Part shown: piece after piece, positions 19,326 to 31,361 of the stretch
Numbering within the stretch: position 1 is the first letter of the stretch
How the letters are laid out: each line of letters begins with the position of its first letter
Translations under genes and position numbers: made by a program
The notes under the pieces: generated by a model
What the model was told of the DNA's origin: nothing
Seen by the model: the letters and a program-made list of their open reading frames with translations, nothing else
Databases searched by the model: none
NCBI GenBank assembly: GCA_977006965.1
Contig: OZ345370.1
Location: 124,001-188,000 of the forward strand
Direction of reading: 5' to 3'
DNA from: Phymatolithon calcareum
Lineage: Eukaryota > Rhodophyta > Florideophyceae > Hapalidiales
DNA length: 64,000 nucleotides

Positions 19326-22300
19326 TTATTCATACTCGGCGTAGAGGTGCGGCAAAATCATATTTTCCTTCATATCATCCAGGAACACTTGCGTCACAGT
19401 TCCATCCTTGTCGATGAAGCCTCGACTTGGCTGCCATTCTGCATCATTTGTCGGACTTCCTTTCATTAGAGTCAAGAACTGATATCCTTTCCCTCTCTTC
19501 CTATGTTTCAAGATCGAATCCACAACAAACTCTTCTCCTTCAACAGCGGGAACAGGATCAGGTACAGCTGGGATGGGTGCGGATATAGCAGTAGGCTGGT
19601 CAAAGTACGGAGTTGTATGAACAACATTCACCACTTTATGAATCCTTAAATGACTTGGCAACTCCATTTTGACGGCATTTTTACGGATGAGACTTTTCAC
19701 AGTAAACGGACGAAAGAGTTTAGAGGACAACTTAGCCGATTGTTGTGACTTAGAATAAGCGTTCTTGAAGAGGCTCTTATTAATCCAAAGCTTGTCACCG
19801 ACCTTGTAGGAATGAGGCTTGTGAGTCAGAGATGTCCGAGCACTTTGACGAGATTTTGCAATCTTGCAGGCATATTTCGCATCATCAAGAGACTTGAAGC
19901 CGAGACTTAAACTCAGAGGCACTTTCAATCTCACAATTTCTCTTAGTCAACAGAACCAAAACAGACATTGGATTCCATTCTAGGTCTATTTCAAATGGAA
20001 GCATTCCCATGTCTTCGCTTATAGCTGAGTTGTAGGCGAATTCAGCTGAGACCAACAGATCACCCCAATCATTATGATGGTAGGAACAGAAGCATCGAAT
20101 GTATTTTTCAACAATTCTGTTCATAATTTCCGATGAACCATCAGTTTGGGGATGGCGACTTGAAGACATCTTGAGCTTGATACCACAGACCTCCATCAGC
20201 CGATGCCAAAACTTCGAAGTAAACTTGGGATCCCGATCAGAGACGATGCTATCAGGCAAACTGTTGTGCTTGAATTCATGATGGAAGAAGGCATTTGCAG
20301 CATCAACTTCGCTATCTGTCTCTCTGGATAGAATGAAGTGAACTCTTCCTGATAAACGATCCACCCAGGTAGTAATGCAGTCAAAGCCATTTTTCGTCTC
20401 GGGAAGGCTCACTACAAAGTCAGTCGCAAGCGATCCCCATCGTCTCCCGGGTACCTCCAGAGAAGTCGGATCAGAAAGCTTCTGGCTACCGTGATCTTTC
20501 TTCTGTTGACAAGTGACAAAACCGTGAACATACCGCTTCACGTCCCTTCCTTTTGTTTACAGTGGTACTTTTCCAGTCTTGATATTGTTTTCGCGAAACC
20601 AACGTGATATTATATCTTAGAGTCATGGGACAACTGGAGGATGGTAGATATCGCTTTTCGAGGCACACATAGCTTTCCCTGATACAGTAATCGTCTACAA
20701 TCGCGATGAAACATTGGCAGTAACTTTTCCACCTGACTCTTCTTAACAGGATCTTTGATTTCTTTTCCATCTAGATTTTTCACGATAGGACCGAAAAACT
20801 GATCATCTTCGTAATCGTTCAGAACTGCATCAAGCTCGAGAAACGGAATTTCCAAGCAGTTGAAAGATATGTGCGGAGCTCTGGATAGGGCATCACCTAA
20901 TACATGAATCTTTCCTGGTTTCAACGTTATTGGAAAGATTCTAAAGTTGCCAAGAGTGTCCAGCCGTCTTGTCTCTTTCCGGCTTAGCTTCTGTTTAGAA
21001 AAGAAGTGCTTGAGCACTTGGTTATCCGTGAATATCTCGAAACTTGTCCCTTCCAGATAGCATCGAAATCGCTGCAAGAAGTATATGAGACCCAGTAGCT
21101 CAAAATCATTTGTAGTGTAGTTTTGGTCGGCTGGACTCAGCTTCTTGGAATAGAATGAAATTACACTATCTTTTCCGTCCTCTTCCAGTTGTGTCAATGT
21201 ACCTCCGACCGCATATGTAGAGCCATCGATATGTCCTCTGAATGACTTTTTCCAGTCAGGAGATACCAGGATCGGAGCATTTGTAATTGCAAGCTTCAGC
21301 AATTCGAACGCCTCATCACATCTGGAATCCCATCTCTGGATACCCTGGTCCTTTTTCGTCAAGCTTGTCAGTGGCGCTGCGATTTTCGAGAAGTTCTTGA
21401 TAAAACGTCGAAAGAACTGTATCAGACCCAAAAAGATTCGAATATCAGTCAGATTGCTCGGTTTCAGCCATTTTTCCAACACTTCAACTTTCTTTGGATC
21501 GACACAAACTCCATTCTTTCCGAATATGACTCCCAAGAACTCAATTTCATCCTTCAGAAAATCGCACTTCTTCGGCGACACAAACAACTCATGATCTTTA
21601 AGGCGAGATAAAACCGTCTCAATATGCTTAAGGTGTGAAGTCTCATCCTTGCTGAAAATGAGCAGATCGTCCATATACATGACCAGGAAGTCATCAATGC
21701 AGTCATAGAAGATACGATTTATCAGCGACTGGAACGTAGCAGGTGCATTGCACAATCCTATCGGCATCACCAAGTACTCAAATTGACCGTACTTCGTTTT
21801 GAACGCAGTCTTTCCGATGTCTTCTGGACGAACGCGAATCTGATGAAATCCAGTTTTCAGATCCAACTTCGAAAACACACGAGCGTCACCAGGCATATCG
21901 AACATATCGTCCGACCGAGGAAGCGGAGCGTTGTTTCGCTTTGTAATTCGATTCAAAGAACGATAATCAATAACGCCACGCAACGGCTTAGATTTGTCCT
22001 TCACAAGAAACAAGGAAGCGACATACGGAGATTTGCTTGGGCGAATCTTTCCCTTCCGCAGCAACTCCTCAACGTATCTCTTTGCCGCATCCAACTCTAA
22101 AGGAGATAACTGATAGAGTGGACGATGTGGCGGCTTCGCTTCCTTATCAACCTCAATTGCATGATCAACGAATCTTTCCGGGGAAAGACCATCGGGCAGT
22201 TCTTCTTGAAACACAACCTCGAAATTGCACTGGATTTTGCTCAGATTTGGATTTGAGCAATGCAATAGCTGCTCCTTTGTATTCACCCCATTCTCTGAGG

Positions 22301-23790
22301 TCTTCATCACGTTGGTCGGAACAGCCTTGAACACTTGAAAGGTCACTTTTCCCTTTTTCTACCTTAGTATCGATCGGAAATTTCGGATACTAAGGCTTGT
22401 CACTTGTATCTGGCGTTCTTCGGTATGTGGAGTCGTCATCACTGGAATTTGGAAAGCACCAACTTGCACAGCGTGATTTTCATAATCGATTTTCGGACTG
22501 TGGGTCACATGCCATGGCATTCCAAGGATAATCTCGTATCTGCAACTTGCAACGACCCATTTCGAAGAGTAGGAATGTGGGCCTAAATGAAGCGTTTCTC
22601 CTTGTATTACCTCGGATGCTTTCTCCAATGTCTTCTCCTTCCAGTGTTTTACTTCTACCCTTCTTCGCACTGCACGAGAAAGGTTTCGGTTTGCCTTTAA
22701 GAATTATCTTGATACAATGTTCGTATTGCACCCGTCGTCCTTGAGTACTCACACTTTCTTTCCGTTCAGTATACCATCGAGTATTATCAAGTCCTTCACT
22801 GGAATGTCGTCAGTGAGAGTGCAATCGTCATGATCACGAACAGCAGTAGTCATGGACGCAGAACAAAGGGCTTTCTTCGTATCCTGCCTTCTGTCCCGAA
22901 TTTCTTTGCGAAGCTGATGGACTTCTACCACAAGAGAATCTAAGCCACTCGAACTCTGATTCAGTTGAGTGCGCTCAATCTGCTTTTCGGCGCCACTCGA
23001 CCACCTTTCGATATCCACATTTCCGAATCGGACCGCCTTCCTCCGCTTTCCCAAACTTCGGTCATTATATTTTCGCCTCTGATTATGTCTCCAGGGGCGA
23101 CATCCCTCTTTATGGCGCGTATAACGAGCATTAGACTTCCGGCCGTCTGTACGCCTTGCATCGCTCCCGAGTTGATGATCGCGCCACTCCACGTTACCAA
23201 TTTCAATGAGCTGAGGACCAGCGAAGGGATCTGAACTTTCTTGAGACGAAATCATTCCCGCGTTGAACAAAGCACTGTCAAAGTTCAACGCTCTCCTTGC
23301 TACTTCATCCATGGTCATAACTCCCGATTTTAGGACTTCCAGTCGAACCTGGGGCTTGAGTTGCTGACAGAATCTGTCGACCATTTCTCCTTCACTAACG
23401 CCTGGGATCGCGAGAACAATGTTTCTGAATTCGGAGAGGTACTCAGAAACCGATGTGCACTAATACAGCTTGCTCAATTTATCCCTTGACCTTTGAACAC
23501 TGTCAAAAGGAATAAATTCTCTTTTCAAAGCGCCCTCGAACGTTTCCCATGTCGTCGGAATTTGGTTTGTACTAACAAGCAAGTACCACCAGTTTGCAGC
23601 GTTTCCAGTGAAGAAGGTGGATGCGAAGGAGGATGCGAAGGATATTTTCGTCGGGTCATCGAGTTGAACGGCGTTATTTCCAAAGTGAACCAGCGTGATG
23701 TACTGCTAGACCTGATACAACCACGAGTGAACCTTGAATTCATCCCTTGAGCCATCGAATGTTGGGGATTATTAACCTTGAGCAACGACA
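19326..23790 (-). pseudogene. Ty3/chromovirus gag-pol, multiply broken
   Basis: Domains in order on the minus strand: gag (about 23790-22760, with ANWWYLL and a FCQQLKPQV segment), protease (DDGCNTN near 22730; YEIILGMPW near 22540), RT (22300-21300, YMDDLLIFS at about 21680), RNase H (DGSTYAVGGTL; FTDNQVLKHFF), and integrase (TDFVVSLP, SDRDPKF, HPQTDGSSE giving D-D-E). The C-terminal chromodomain-like segment is EFVVDSILKHR ... DAEWQP (19326-19600). In-frame stops: TAG 23460, TGA 22749, TAA 22704, TAG 22359, TAA 20610. Frameshifts lie at about 20541-20610 and 19885-19934. It cannot be autonomous as it stands. Confidence 0.9.
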
Positions 23791-24326
23791 TTTACAGCAA
23801 AGAGGATCTTTCTCCTACCTGATCAAACCCGTATTAGCGTTACTTGAATCCGTGACCCTGTCGGTCGTCCTAGGTAACAACCAATAGACGAATGGGATTG
23901 TTGAGGATACTTTGGGCGACTCGGCGCAGAGACTAAAACCTTGAGATTAACCTGGCACTCCTGCCCTCGGGTGAGAAATAGTTAGTGTCTAGCACTCCAG
24001 CCCTCAGACACAGTCGTGATCTTAGTTTTCAAAACGCGACTCTGGTAAACAAGAACCGCGAACCACCAACAGTTCAACACGAACCTTAAACTTGAATCAC
24101 AAACAGTGATTTTTGAAACATGAATGACGATCTCGGAACCTTGACGAATTAACTTGAACCACAATAGGAAATTTTGGTCTCGAACCACGAACAGAAACCA
24201 ACAACACGAACGACGATTTCGAATCTGGAATAAATCAAGAACAGACACCACGAAAATATTGCCAAATTTCACGCTTTGGCAAACTCACGTACCGACGTCA
24301 GAAGCTCAGTAGGCCGGTACTACCAG

Positions 24327-24704
24327 TGAAACGGATGCATATCGAGCTTAACGTTGACAAGAACAGTATCGGTAGTGATACGATAAGCTTATTAGAGGTT
24401 TGTTGACTGTACCTCACTTGACTTGGGTGGATTTGTGCTTGGCTCCAGTCCGCTAGTCGGAAATAGAGCATGCCTTATATAGGCATCGAATTACTTACAC
24501 GTAACTTACAAATATCATAAAACCCTAAAATACGAATTTTCTAGAGAGCTCCAGAAATTTCCTTACAGCAATGCATTCGTCAAATAGTGCATGTGCCTGA
24601 ATATTCTTGATATTTCTCTCATGCTTCCAGGAGCATCTAGACGTGCATGCTGACAGCTAGCAAAGCTGTCACTACTTACGCGCTACATGCATGTCCTTGT
24701 TTCA
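24327..24704 (-). repeat. 5' LTR of Ty3 element 2
   Basis: The same 378 bp as 18901-19278, with differences only near the ends. The candidate primer-binding site begins one base inside it. Confidence 0.9.
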
Positions 24705-24709
24705 AACTC
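24705..24709. repeat. 5-bp TSD of Ty3 element 2, right
   Basis: AACTC, identical to 18896-18900. Confidence 0.85.
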
Positions 24710-25394
24710 AGACAGTTGTGAGGACACGTATTTCGCAGGATTTCCGCCTTGCGAGGATGCACACAAAGATTTGCTATATGCAACGATTTCTGCCAATGCA
24801 AAGTCAACCATGATTAAAGTTGAGGTTTTTTCAGCACCTACGATGTCAAGGTGATATGGAGAACTGGCTCAGGCCCAGATTTCGCGATCTGCATTGCTAA
24901 CGATGGAGGTTGTACAGCTTTGAAAGTGCCTCTGCTTGCTTCAGCACTATACGGAGGTAAGTAGGGCAATAAATCAATTATTCGTAACGAAGGCCTCTGA
25001 AACAGTAGCGCTTCTCTCTAAAAATGCTTCTAAACATAACTGTAATACATTTGTTCGTATTTCACAATGTACGGTGAGTTGTATGCGTCGTTTTATAGAC
25101 AAATAATACCTCTCAATACCGTTCGACATCACTGGAACGGTATTAAGAGCTGATCAGCACATTTAACAAAACTTTAGCATCGATCATGAAAATACTAACA
25201 GATCATAGACTTCAGAAAACTCTCCAGAGAGTCATCTCTCCAGTCCATTTCTGAAATAAAGACGATTACGGCGGTGAAAGATCATCTTCAGGAACGCTGA
25301 ACTAGTTACATAGTTAAATCAATAAAAGTCCTCTTCTTCTCCACAGTACAGTTGTAAAAAAGAGGCAATAAAATGTACTGAAAAAATTTTATTC
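24710..25394. other. Intergenic, no feature recognised
   Basis: AT-leaning DNA with no convincing ORF. It ends in an A/T run directly before the DNA transposon. Confidence 0.35.
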
Positions 25395-26277
25395 GAGGAA
25401 ACTCACTACATGGCCACCCCTCCCCGAACCTACTACGCACCCCTAGCCAAGCATACTATCATAGCTTATCCTAGCAAAAAACTGCTACTTATCTATTTGT
25501 GAAAGAATTTTATGCGACAGTAAAATCTATTGCGCGCTACTCTATGCTTTAGATACTCGTCGAAAGTAGCATCTCCGCCATTGCAGGCGGTAAGGTCGAT
25601 AATCATGCACTGAGCCGATATTTCAATGTGGTTTCGTTCGCCTCGGCAATGTTATGGATGTTGGGCCTCCTGCATGTCTTCGAAGGCCAGTCTTTCCGCA
25701 CGAGGAACAGTGACGGGCACTTATTTCGGATGGCAAGTAAGGCTTCTCGCGCTTGCGGCCATGCTTAGCTACACGGTCAAACGGCACCGAATCATCCTGT
25801 ACTGGCTGGTCTGCAGTGACTGCAACACGCGTGATGTTGCCCTCATGTTGCTTGGCCCACGTTTAAACATCCAGACGTCCTGGAACAAGTGATAGTTCCA
25901 CGGGTCGAAGGACACCCAATGCTGCACCAAGCACCTGAGTATCCGGAAAACTTGGTCATCCTGACGCCGCCAATGTTTGGCAGAACGCTGACATCAACGC
26001 GGAAGAAGCAAGCTGTTTGCTGACTAAGATGAGTGTCAGGCGCCATTGATTGCGCTTCGCCACGAGGTGGGCGTTGCGCATCGACGTGTTGCGGGAGATC
26101 ACAACGTTGAAAACGTCATCAAAGCTTGATCCAGCTGTGAGTTGAGCTTGGCAAACGAACACGACAACATGCTTCCACTGCACCGTCGTATTAGTAACGG
26201 ATGAGTAGTAGGTTTGGATAGGTATGCGCATGTAGTGGGGTTTTCCATCTTTTGGTGGGCATGTAGTGAATTTCCAC
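25395..26277 (-). mobile_element. Short DNA transposon (deletion derivative), copy 1
   Basis: The ends are inverted: GAGGAAACTCACTACATGG on the left and the complement of GTGGAAATTCACTACATG on the right. The body is the inverted homologue of 36354-37257, including an HWVSFDPWN segment near 25900 and a region matching the zinc-knuckle exon near 25650-25720 (decayed here). No target duplication is visible. It carries only the C-terminal part of a transposase, so it is probably non-autonomous. Confidence 0.65.
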
Positions 26278-26980
26278 GTGTACAGAACTGTATCATGTTT
26301 GGCGCGAGTCCTCTTCCTAGTATTACGTAGCTAGTTCAGCCTTCCTCCTCTCGCTGCCGTAAACGTCTTCGTCAACGTCTTATCACTTAGCATTTCAGTC
26401 GGCTTGGTAGAAAATGCCCGACGCCTGCCGATTACTTGATTGTTGTTTAATTTTACAACCGAATAGGATGCAAGTTCTGATAAGGTGCCTGATGATTTAG
26501 TACAGTACGGGACTGCAAATATGCAGAATGTCAGTACGTCTCTCAATTTGGCCATTTTACGAAGCGAAATAGAGCGAGACGGAGAAGGCCAAAAAACGCA
26601 AAATCGCCGTAGATATGAGCGAGAATCAGGGCTCGGACCCAATATATTGGGATTGCAATACATTGCAATATGGAATTGTAATATGAAATTGCGGAGAGCT
26701 CCGGTATTGCAATTCTTATCTCATCGTTCAGGCTCCATCCATATGCTACGTGGAGTCTCGTCACGCGAACGGCTACGTTTCGTTAGCTTACCGGCTAACA
26801 TCGAAATGCGGCGTTAATTTAAGCTTTCCAAGGGCATCAGCCGTGCGTACAACGTAGTGATGCAGTGCTACGTAGACTGCGAAACACAGCATCAAACGGT
26901 GTACACAGCAGTCTCAATAACGGGGATCATTCTCACCTGATCCACACTCCACCTAGCACGAGGGCCCCTAGTCGCCATGC
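26278..26980. other. Intergenic, no gene supported
   Basis: The sequence includes small inverted words near 26640 (CCAATATATTGG, then TGCAATA words). Short ORFs on both strands show no domain. Confidence 0.35.
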
Positions 26981-26983
26981 AAT

Positions 26984-28015
26984 GTGAAGCGGCATGTGAT
27001 CGAGAGAACGACCGGCGCCTCGGTCGGGAGAGACTTCCTGCAGCCTTGGCGTCCGAGGCTGAGCTGCCCCACTCTTATGGTATTATTCATCGAGAAGACA
27101 GGCTACAGGAATCCATACGGCCACCTCAAACGATGCTACGCGAAAGGCCAAACCCGATCTAATCAAGACGCAACTCTACAGCGCCTCTCCGACGAGGCGC
27201 TGCTCGAGATGCAGCAGAAAGACGGTACAACATTTCCACTTCGAAGTCCGGTCTATGTCTGCGTTCGACAAAGCGGTGCATGCGTACATTCGACTGATTT
27301 TCCTCGAAAATCAGCTGTTTGCGTTCGTTGAGGGTGCGCAAGTTCTGTCGTCATGTCCAGCTATCCGTCAGAACGGTCGTCTGTGTGCTCTTTTACCTCG
27401 TCGATCTCTTTGAGAGCCGAATCGCTGCCGAACTCGATGTTACTCACGGTGCTATGCTGTACGATGGGTGGTCTAACAACAACGTGCATTATTTTTCGGC
27501 TATCGCTTCATATTACATTTCGTCTTCGTCTCGTATATATACTCGCTCGGCATCGTTCGTCGTGCCTCGCCTTACATTGCTGGTGTAATCACTGGGAGTG
27601 AAAAGAGAAAGGTTGGGGTTTATCTTGAAAAGGGGTGATGTCTCTGTGATGCGATGCCTCCGCCTAATATGCGATCAGGATTGCCGCTTAAATAGGGCAG
27701 GGGCGAGCAATTGCACACCCTGCAAAAAAAGGGGGCACTAATCGACGCTAAACTAATATTACGTTGAGTGTTAGTCTACGTCTGCGATAAATCCGTTTGT
27801 TCCTCTTGGAAGAGTCGTTCACGATACTTTGTTGTCAGTGTCGGTAGATAGATCACAAGGAGCCGTTATAGAGCTCCTAGGTCGATGGTGATAATGCCGT
27901 CCATTAAACCCCTGCAATATTTCGTTTCTACACTGGGAATGTCTCCAATGGGCCAGATTGCCTCAGAGGAAACAGAAGATGGTGAAACCAGTACTGAAGC
28001 CACTGCCTTCCTGAG
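26984..28015 (+). pseudogene. hAT-family transposase fragment, split by a solo LTR
   Basis: Plus-strand pieces in several frames read as a hAT transposase. They are a BED-like zinc-finger remnant (GYRNPYGHLKRC near 27105), FDKAVHAYIRLIFLENQLFAF (27252-27315), and DLFESRIAAEL followed by GAMLYDGWSNNNVHYFSAIAS (27400-27510), the family's D-G-W signature. A 333-bp solo LTR interrupts it at 27584. Similarity resumes beyond the LTR with LGMSPMGQIASEETEDGET (27933-27990). Frameshifts and the insertion make it inactive. The catalytic Glu-containing C-terminal dimerisation region is absent. Confidence 0.65.
27584..27916 (-). repeat. Solo LTR of Ty3 element 1 family
   Basis: The full-length inverted match of 4447-4779, without any internal retroelement sequence on either side. 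Both flanks are hAT coding sequence. I could not find a 5-bp duplication at the edges, so one edge may be off by a few bases or mutated. Confidence 0.75.
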
Positions 28016-28194
28016 GTAAAGTAGACAACCCTTGATTTCCCGCCTTGGTGTTTTGCAATACTCATTGCAAAAATTCAGCCGGGAGCAATTCGTATTGCGC
28101 ATTTCAACTCGAGCAGAAATCTCTTGCAATTGAAGTTTTCCGAGCCCTAGCGAGAATAGAAACCCCGTAGTCAAAATAAAGTCGAGAAAACACA

Positions 28195-28498
28195 GACTTT
28201 GGGCTGTCAAATGGTTTTTCGGCCCCTTCCCTCCGCGAAATCCCTCGGCATATATCGACAACTACGAAGAAGTAGTAGCTCTGCTTCTGGAAACCCTTCA
28301 AATTAACCTATCGGAACCACAGATGACTGATAGAACAGAAGAGAAAATGAAACAAGCGATGCACAAATTAATGATGCTAGAAAGCGAGATGCAAGAGGAG
28401 ATGATGGTGTGATGATGGAGATGATATGCTGTAGTCTGCCCAGAAAGCGCATGCGTTGAGGGCTTCTAAAATAAAAACCTACAATTTCCCCTCCCCCG
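28195..28498 (+). mobile_element. LINE 3' end fragment
   Basis: The frame reads WFFGPFPPRNPSAYIDNY and ends EMQEEMMV stop. It matches the end of the LINE at 54.6-55.5 kb almost residue for residue. The 3' UTR ends AAAATAAAAACCTACAATTT followed by CCCC, the terminal signature of this LINE family. Confidence 0.75.
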
Positions 28499-28499
28499 T

Positions 28500-29364
28500 A
28501 CTACGTTTTTCAATAAAAGACGATAGTTTGAACATGACGAGGGCCCATGTGTCTTTCAAGCAATCAACCCTTACTGGTGAAGCCTGAAATCTTCATATAA
28601 ATATTTCTAAAGATTTAAAAATGCCCTCCTAACTCAGAAGGGCTGTTTTCAGGGGGAGGGCATGCCCTGACAAAAACATACCCGAAGAGAGCCTATTTTG
28701 GGGAGGTTCCCGATCGGCCTGCACATTTCTGGTCATCGCACGAAGCGCGAGGAACAGGCTATGATTAAGAATCACGAGGGACGTCAAAGGAGCGTGATTT
28801 TGATCCTGAGGGGCCCGCGGGGACCGAGACCGAAATATGGCCGCAGGACTACCAAGTGGTTTCATGGCAGTTCCCGAACGTTTCTTGTATTAACCCGCTC
28901 ATCAGCCCTGTTTTGAGGTAGTAGACTTCCCTTTTTTGTTCACCGACGGAGTAGTAATAAGTAGTCTCGTCAGCTCAGTTTAGGAGCTACCATTTAGACT
29001 TATGAACGGAACAACAGGTAACTGCCGCTACAGTACAGCCTGCGTTTGCTTGCTCCTCTATCGAGAACTCACGCTTTGCACGATATATTTGATGCAGTAC
29101 TGTACGAAAGGACTTCGACGAGTGCCACGCACTGTCCGGTTATTCAAACGAATAGGGCACAGGGTACTTCAATAAAATGAAAATTTACGATATAGTATCA
29201 TACTCCCACTGTTTTGCGTTTTACAGAAGCCTCCATGAGTGGAATCGAACGCACACTGCAGTCAAACAGGTAGAAATCGAGCACGGTGGCAAACCAAGTT
29301 GGCCTGCACTAATAGAAGTTTAGTATTGAAAGTCTTTATGATATATCATATAGAGTTTCAATAC
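28500..29364. other. Intergenic, no gene supported
   Basis: It contains a GGAGGGCATGCCCT word (28658) also seen at 18110 and an imperfect palindrome at 29322-29365 (AGTATTGAAA arms). A stretch near 29233-29305 superficially resembles a tRNA T-arm but does not fold. Confidence 0.35.
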
Positions 29365-29610
29365 TACCCAGTGATGGGGAGTGAACATTCTGCATAAGGT
29401 AGGCAACGCATTTTTCTCATAACAATAATAAAAGAATCTCGTATCCTCGCCCGGCGCCTCGACCTACAATACTCCGGCTCTTCGGAGTTCTCTGACACGG
29501 CGCACTTACAGTCCCCTCCAATCAGAAGTGTTCATCTAACACGTGTCTAAATTTATCCAATCACAAGCCAGTAGGGATAGGTATTGTTATTTGTTTTATT
29601 GTCGTGTGCT
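29365..29610 (+). repeat. Dispersed repeat, empty-site copy
   Basis: This matches 33550-34025 in inverted orientation. Shared words are GGGAGTGAACATTCT, GGCGCCTCGACCT and CCAATCACAA. It lacks the MITE that interrupts the other copy; the join here is GCGCACTTACAGTCCCC. Confidence 0.65.
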
Positions 29611-30400
29611 CCTGGATCGTAATGAGGAACCCCATCGAAAGTACCGCCAACAGCCGCATATGACGACCGCAGCGCTCTTTTCTATTGCCAGTTTTTCCAC
29701 AGTAGCCGTACAGGGGCCCCACTGCCACGAGTGGGCCCGTCCACCGCCGCGTTGAGAGCGATAAGTGCAACGCCGTCGGTGTAGCTTGCACAGGGGCTTT
29801 TGTCCTCCCTTCCCTCGCTTGTGGAGACATCTTTTGCTCCTTGTCCAGAATCGTTGTGCCATAACCGCACTGAGTACCCAGTACTCTGGGAAGTACTTTA
29901 ACCCTAAGTTCAATCCACACGCCTTTTTGGCCTCAACAAAGCGCTTCTAGAATCAACCCGACTCCTATTTTCTGGCTGCCTTTCTCATTTTGCTGATTTG
30001 TCTGAAGCAGCTCACCTCCTACTTTCGCAAAATAAAAACAAATGTTGGCTTCAGCTTTTCCCTTCCCTCCGCTTCAACGTTGCGCAATATATTTCTGGGG
30101 TGAAGGGGCAGTCGAAGAAAGCGTAGTTTACTCTGTCTATCAGATGAAGAAAACAGAATAAGAACTGTATGAATAGAACAAAAAAGGCTTTTGAGCGTCA
30201 GACGGTTTGCTCCAACCGTTTGTACTCACGAACCACAAACGTCGCCGTCCGTCCTTGCGACTCCAAGCACGCTATGATTGCTTCGATGGAGAGGCGGCGC
30301 CAATCGCTCTCAGCGGGGCAGCGGGCGGGACCGATTTCAATAGGTTGGAGGAATTTACAGCAGGGGCGCGTCGTGGTAGCCAGGCGACTGGTGTGGTAAG
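29611..30400. other. Intergenic, no gene supported
   Basis: Several overlapping ORFs on both strands around 29600-29920 appear to be chance. Nothing recognisable. Confidence 0.35.
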
Positions 30401-31345
30401 GCTAGGATTTTCTTAGTGCTGCAAAATATTTCTCTTCGTATATATTTCTTCGCTTGGTCAATGAATGTGGATTACTTGTAAATAGCGGATATCCTAGTTC
30501 CTCGGATATGCTCTTTATATTTCTGCATAGTTCATAAGTCTGAATATCTTGGTGATCCTTGTTGATATAGCATTGCAGTGCTTGCAGATCTGTGTATTCA
30601 GAAAAATCAGATAATGGCGTACTCAAAGATGAATTGTTGTATAGAAACGTTTGCACTATTCGTTGCCTTATCCGCTTCAGATTCAATAATTACGCGATTA
30701 CTTTTCCAAATCTTGCATCTCAGATTATCCAAGTGCGATTGGTGTGTCTTGCTCAATTTCACATTCATATATATATGAATATGCAAATATATATCTTTCC
30801 ATTTGACAGTTAGAAAAAGTGAGAATTCTTTGAAGAATTTTTCTTAGAAGTCAATATTGAATGCCCTCTGTCCCGTCTCTTCATAAGCGTTCTGAAACAA
30901 TAGTAAAGGACTGGTTCTTCCCTTTTCGTGATAAAAATTCGCGGTCTTAATCCGTAACAGTCTGCATCAGAAACCTAAAGCTCTTGGACCTTTTCTCACT
31001 TGGTAGTGAAGAATGCGAGTGCTTTCCCTGCTGATAGACAATACAAACTTCGCCATTTGAAGATTCCGAATGGTCACGTGGTATTCGAAGGTTTTATTGC
31101 GTCGATACGGCACGCATTCAAGACGACTTTAGCAAACTATTTGCCGCTTCTGACAGAATACGTCAAGTACGGATTTCCAAAAAGTTGACTTTTCTCGGAC
31201 TGATCTAGGGCGTATTTACAAGCCTTCTGCAATTGATGGAAATTCGTTCGAGCTCCAAGAGAACATATTCATAATTTACTATTAGGTTTTGCAAAATGGT
31301 TTCTTGAACCGTTTACATTCCAGTTCACCTTCGACGGCTCCATCA

Positions 31346-31361
31346 ATTCACAATTGTGAAT
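31346..31361. repeat. 16-bp palindrome ATTCACAATTGTGAAT, copy 1
   Basis: A perfect palindrome, repeated at 32599-32614 and 32711-32726. Confidence 0.7.

Larger units (their letters stand above)
18901..24704 (-). mobile_element. Complete Ty3/chromovirus element 2 (5,804 bp)
   Basis: Two 378-bp LTRs (18901-19278 and 24327-24704) enclose gag, protease, RT, RNase H, integrase and chromodomain in the minus orientation. The outer ends are TGAAAC and GTTTCA, flanked by AACTC on both sides. A purine-rich tract (minus strand, 19279-19297) precedes the 3' LTR. The sequence next to the 5' LTR (CTGGTAGTACC on the minus strand, 24316-24326) is a candidate primer-binding site. The structure is complete but the coding region is dead. 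Confidence 0.92.

Noticed and set aside
29230-29320. tRNA gene on the minus strand
   Set aside because: A GTTCGATTCC-type T-loop is present, but the T-stem does not pair and no acceptor stem forms.
29543-29920. Overlapping ORFs on both strands near 29.6-29.9 kb
   Set aside because: Several frames are open at once, a sign of low stop density rather than coding; no motif in any.
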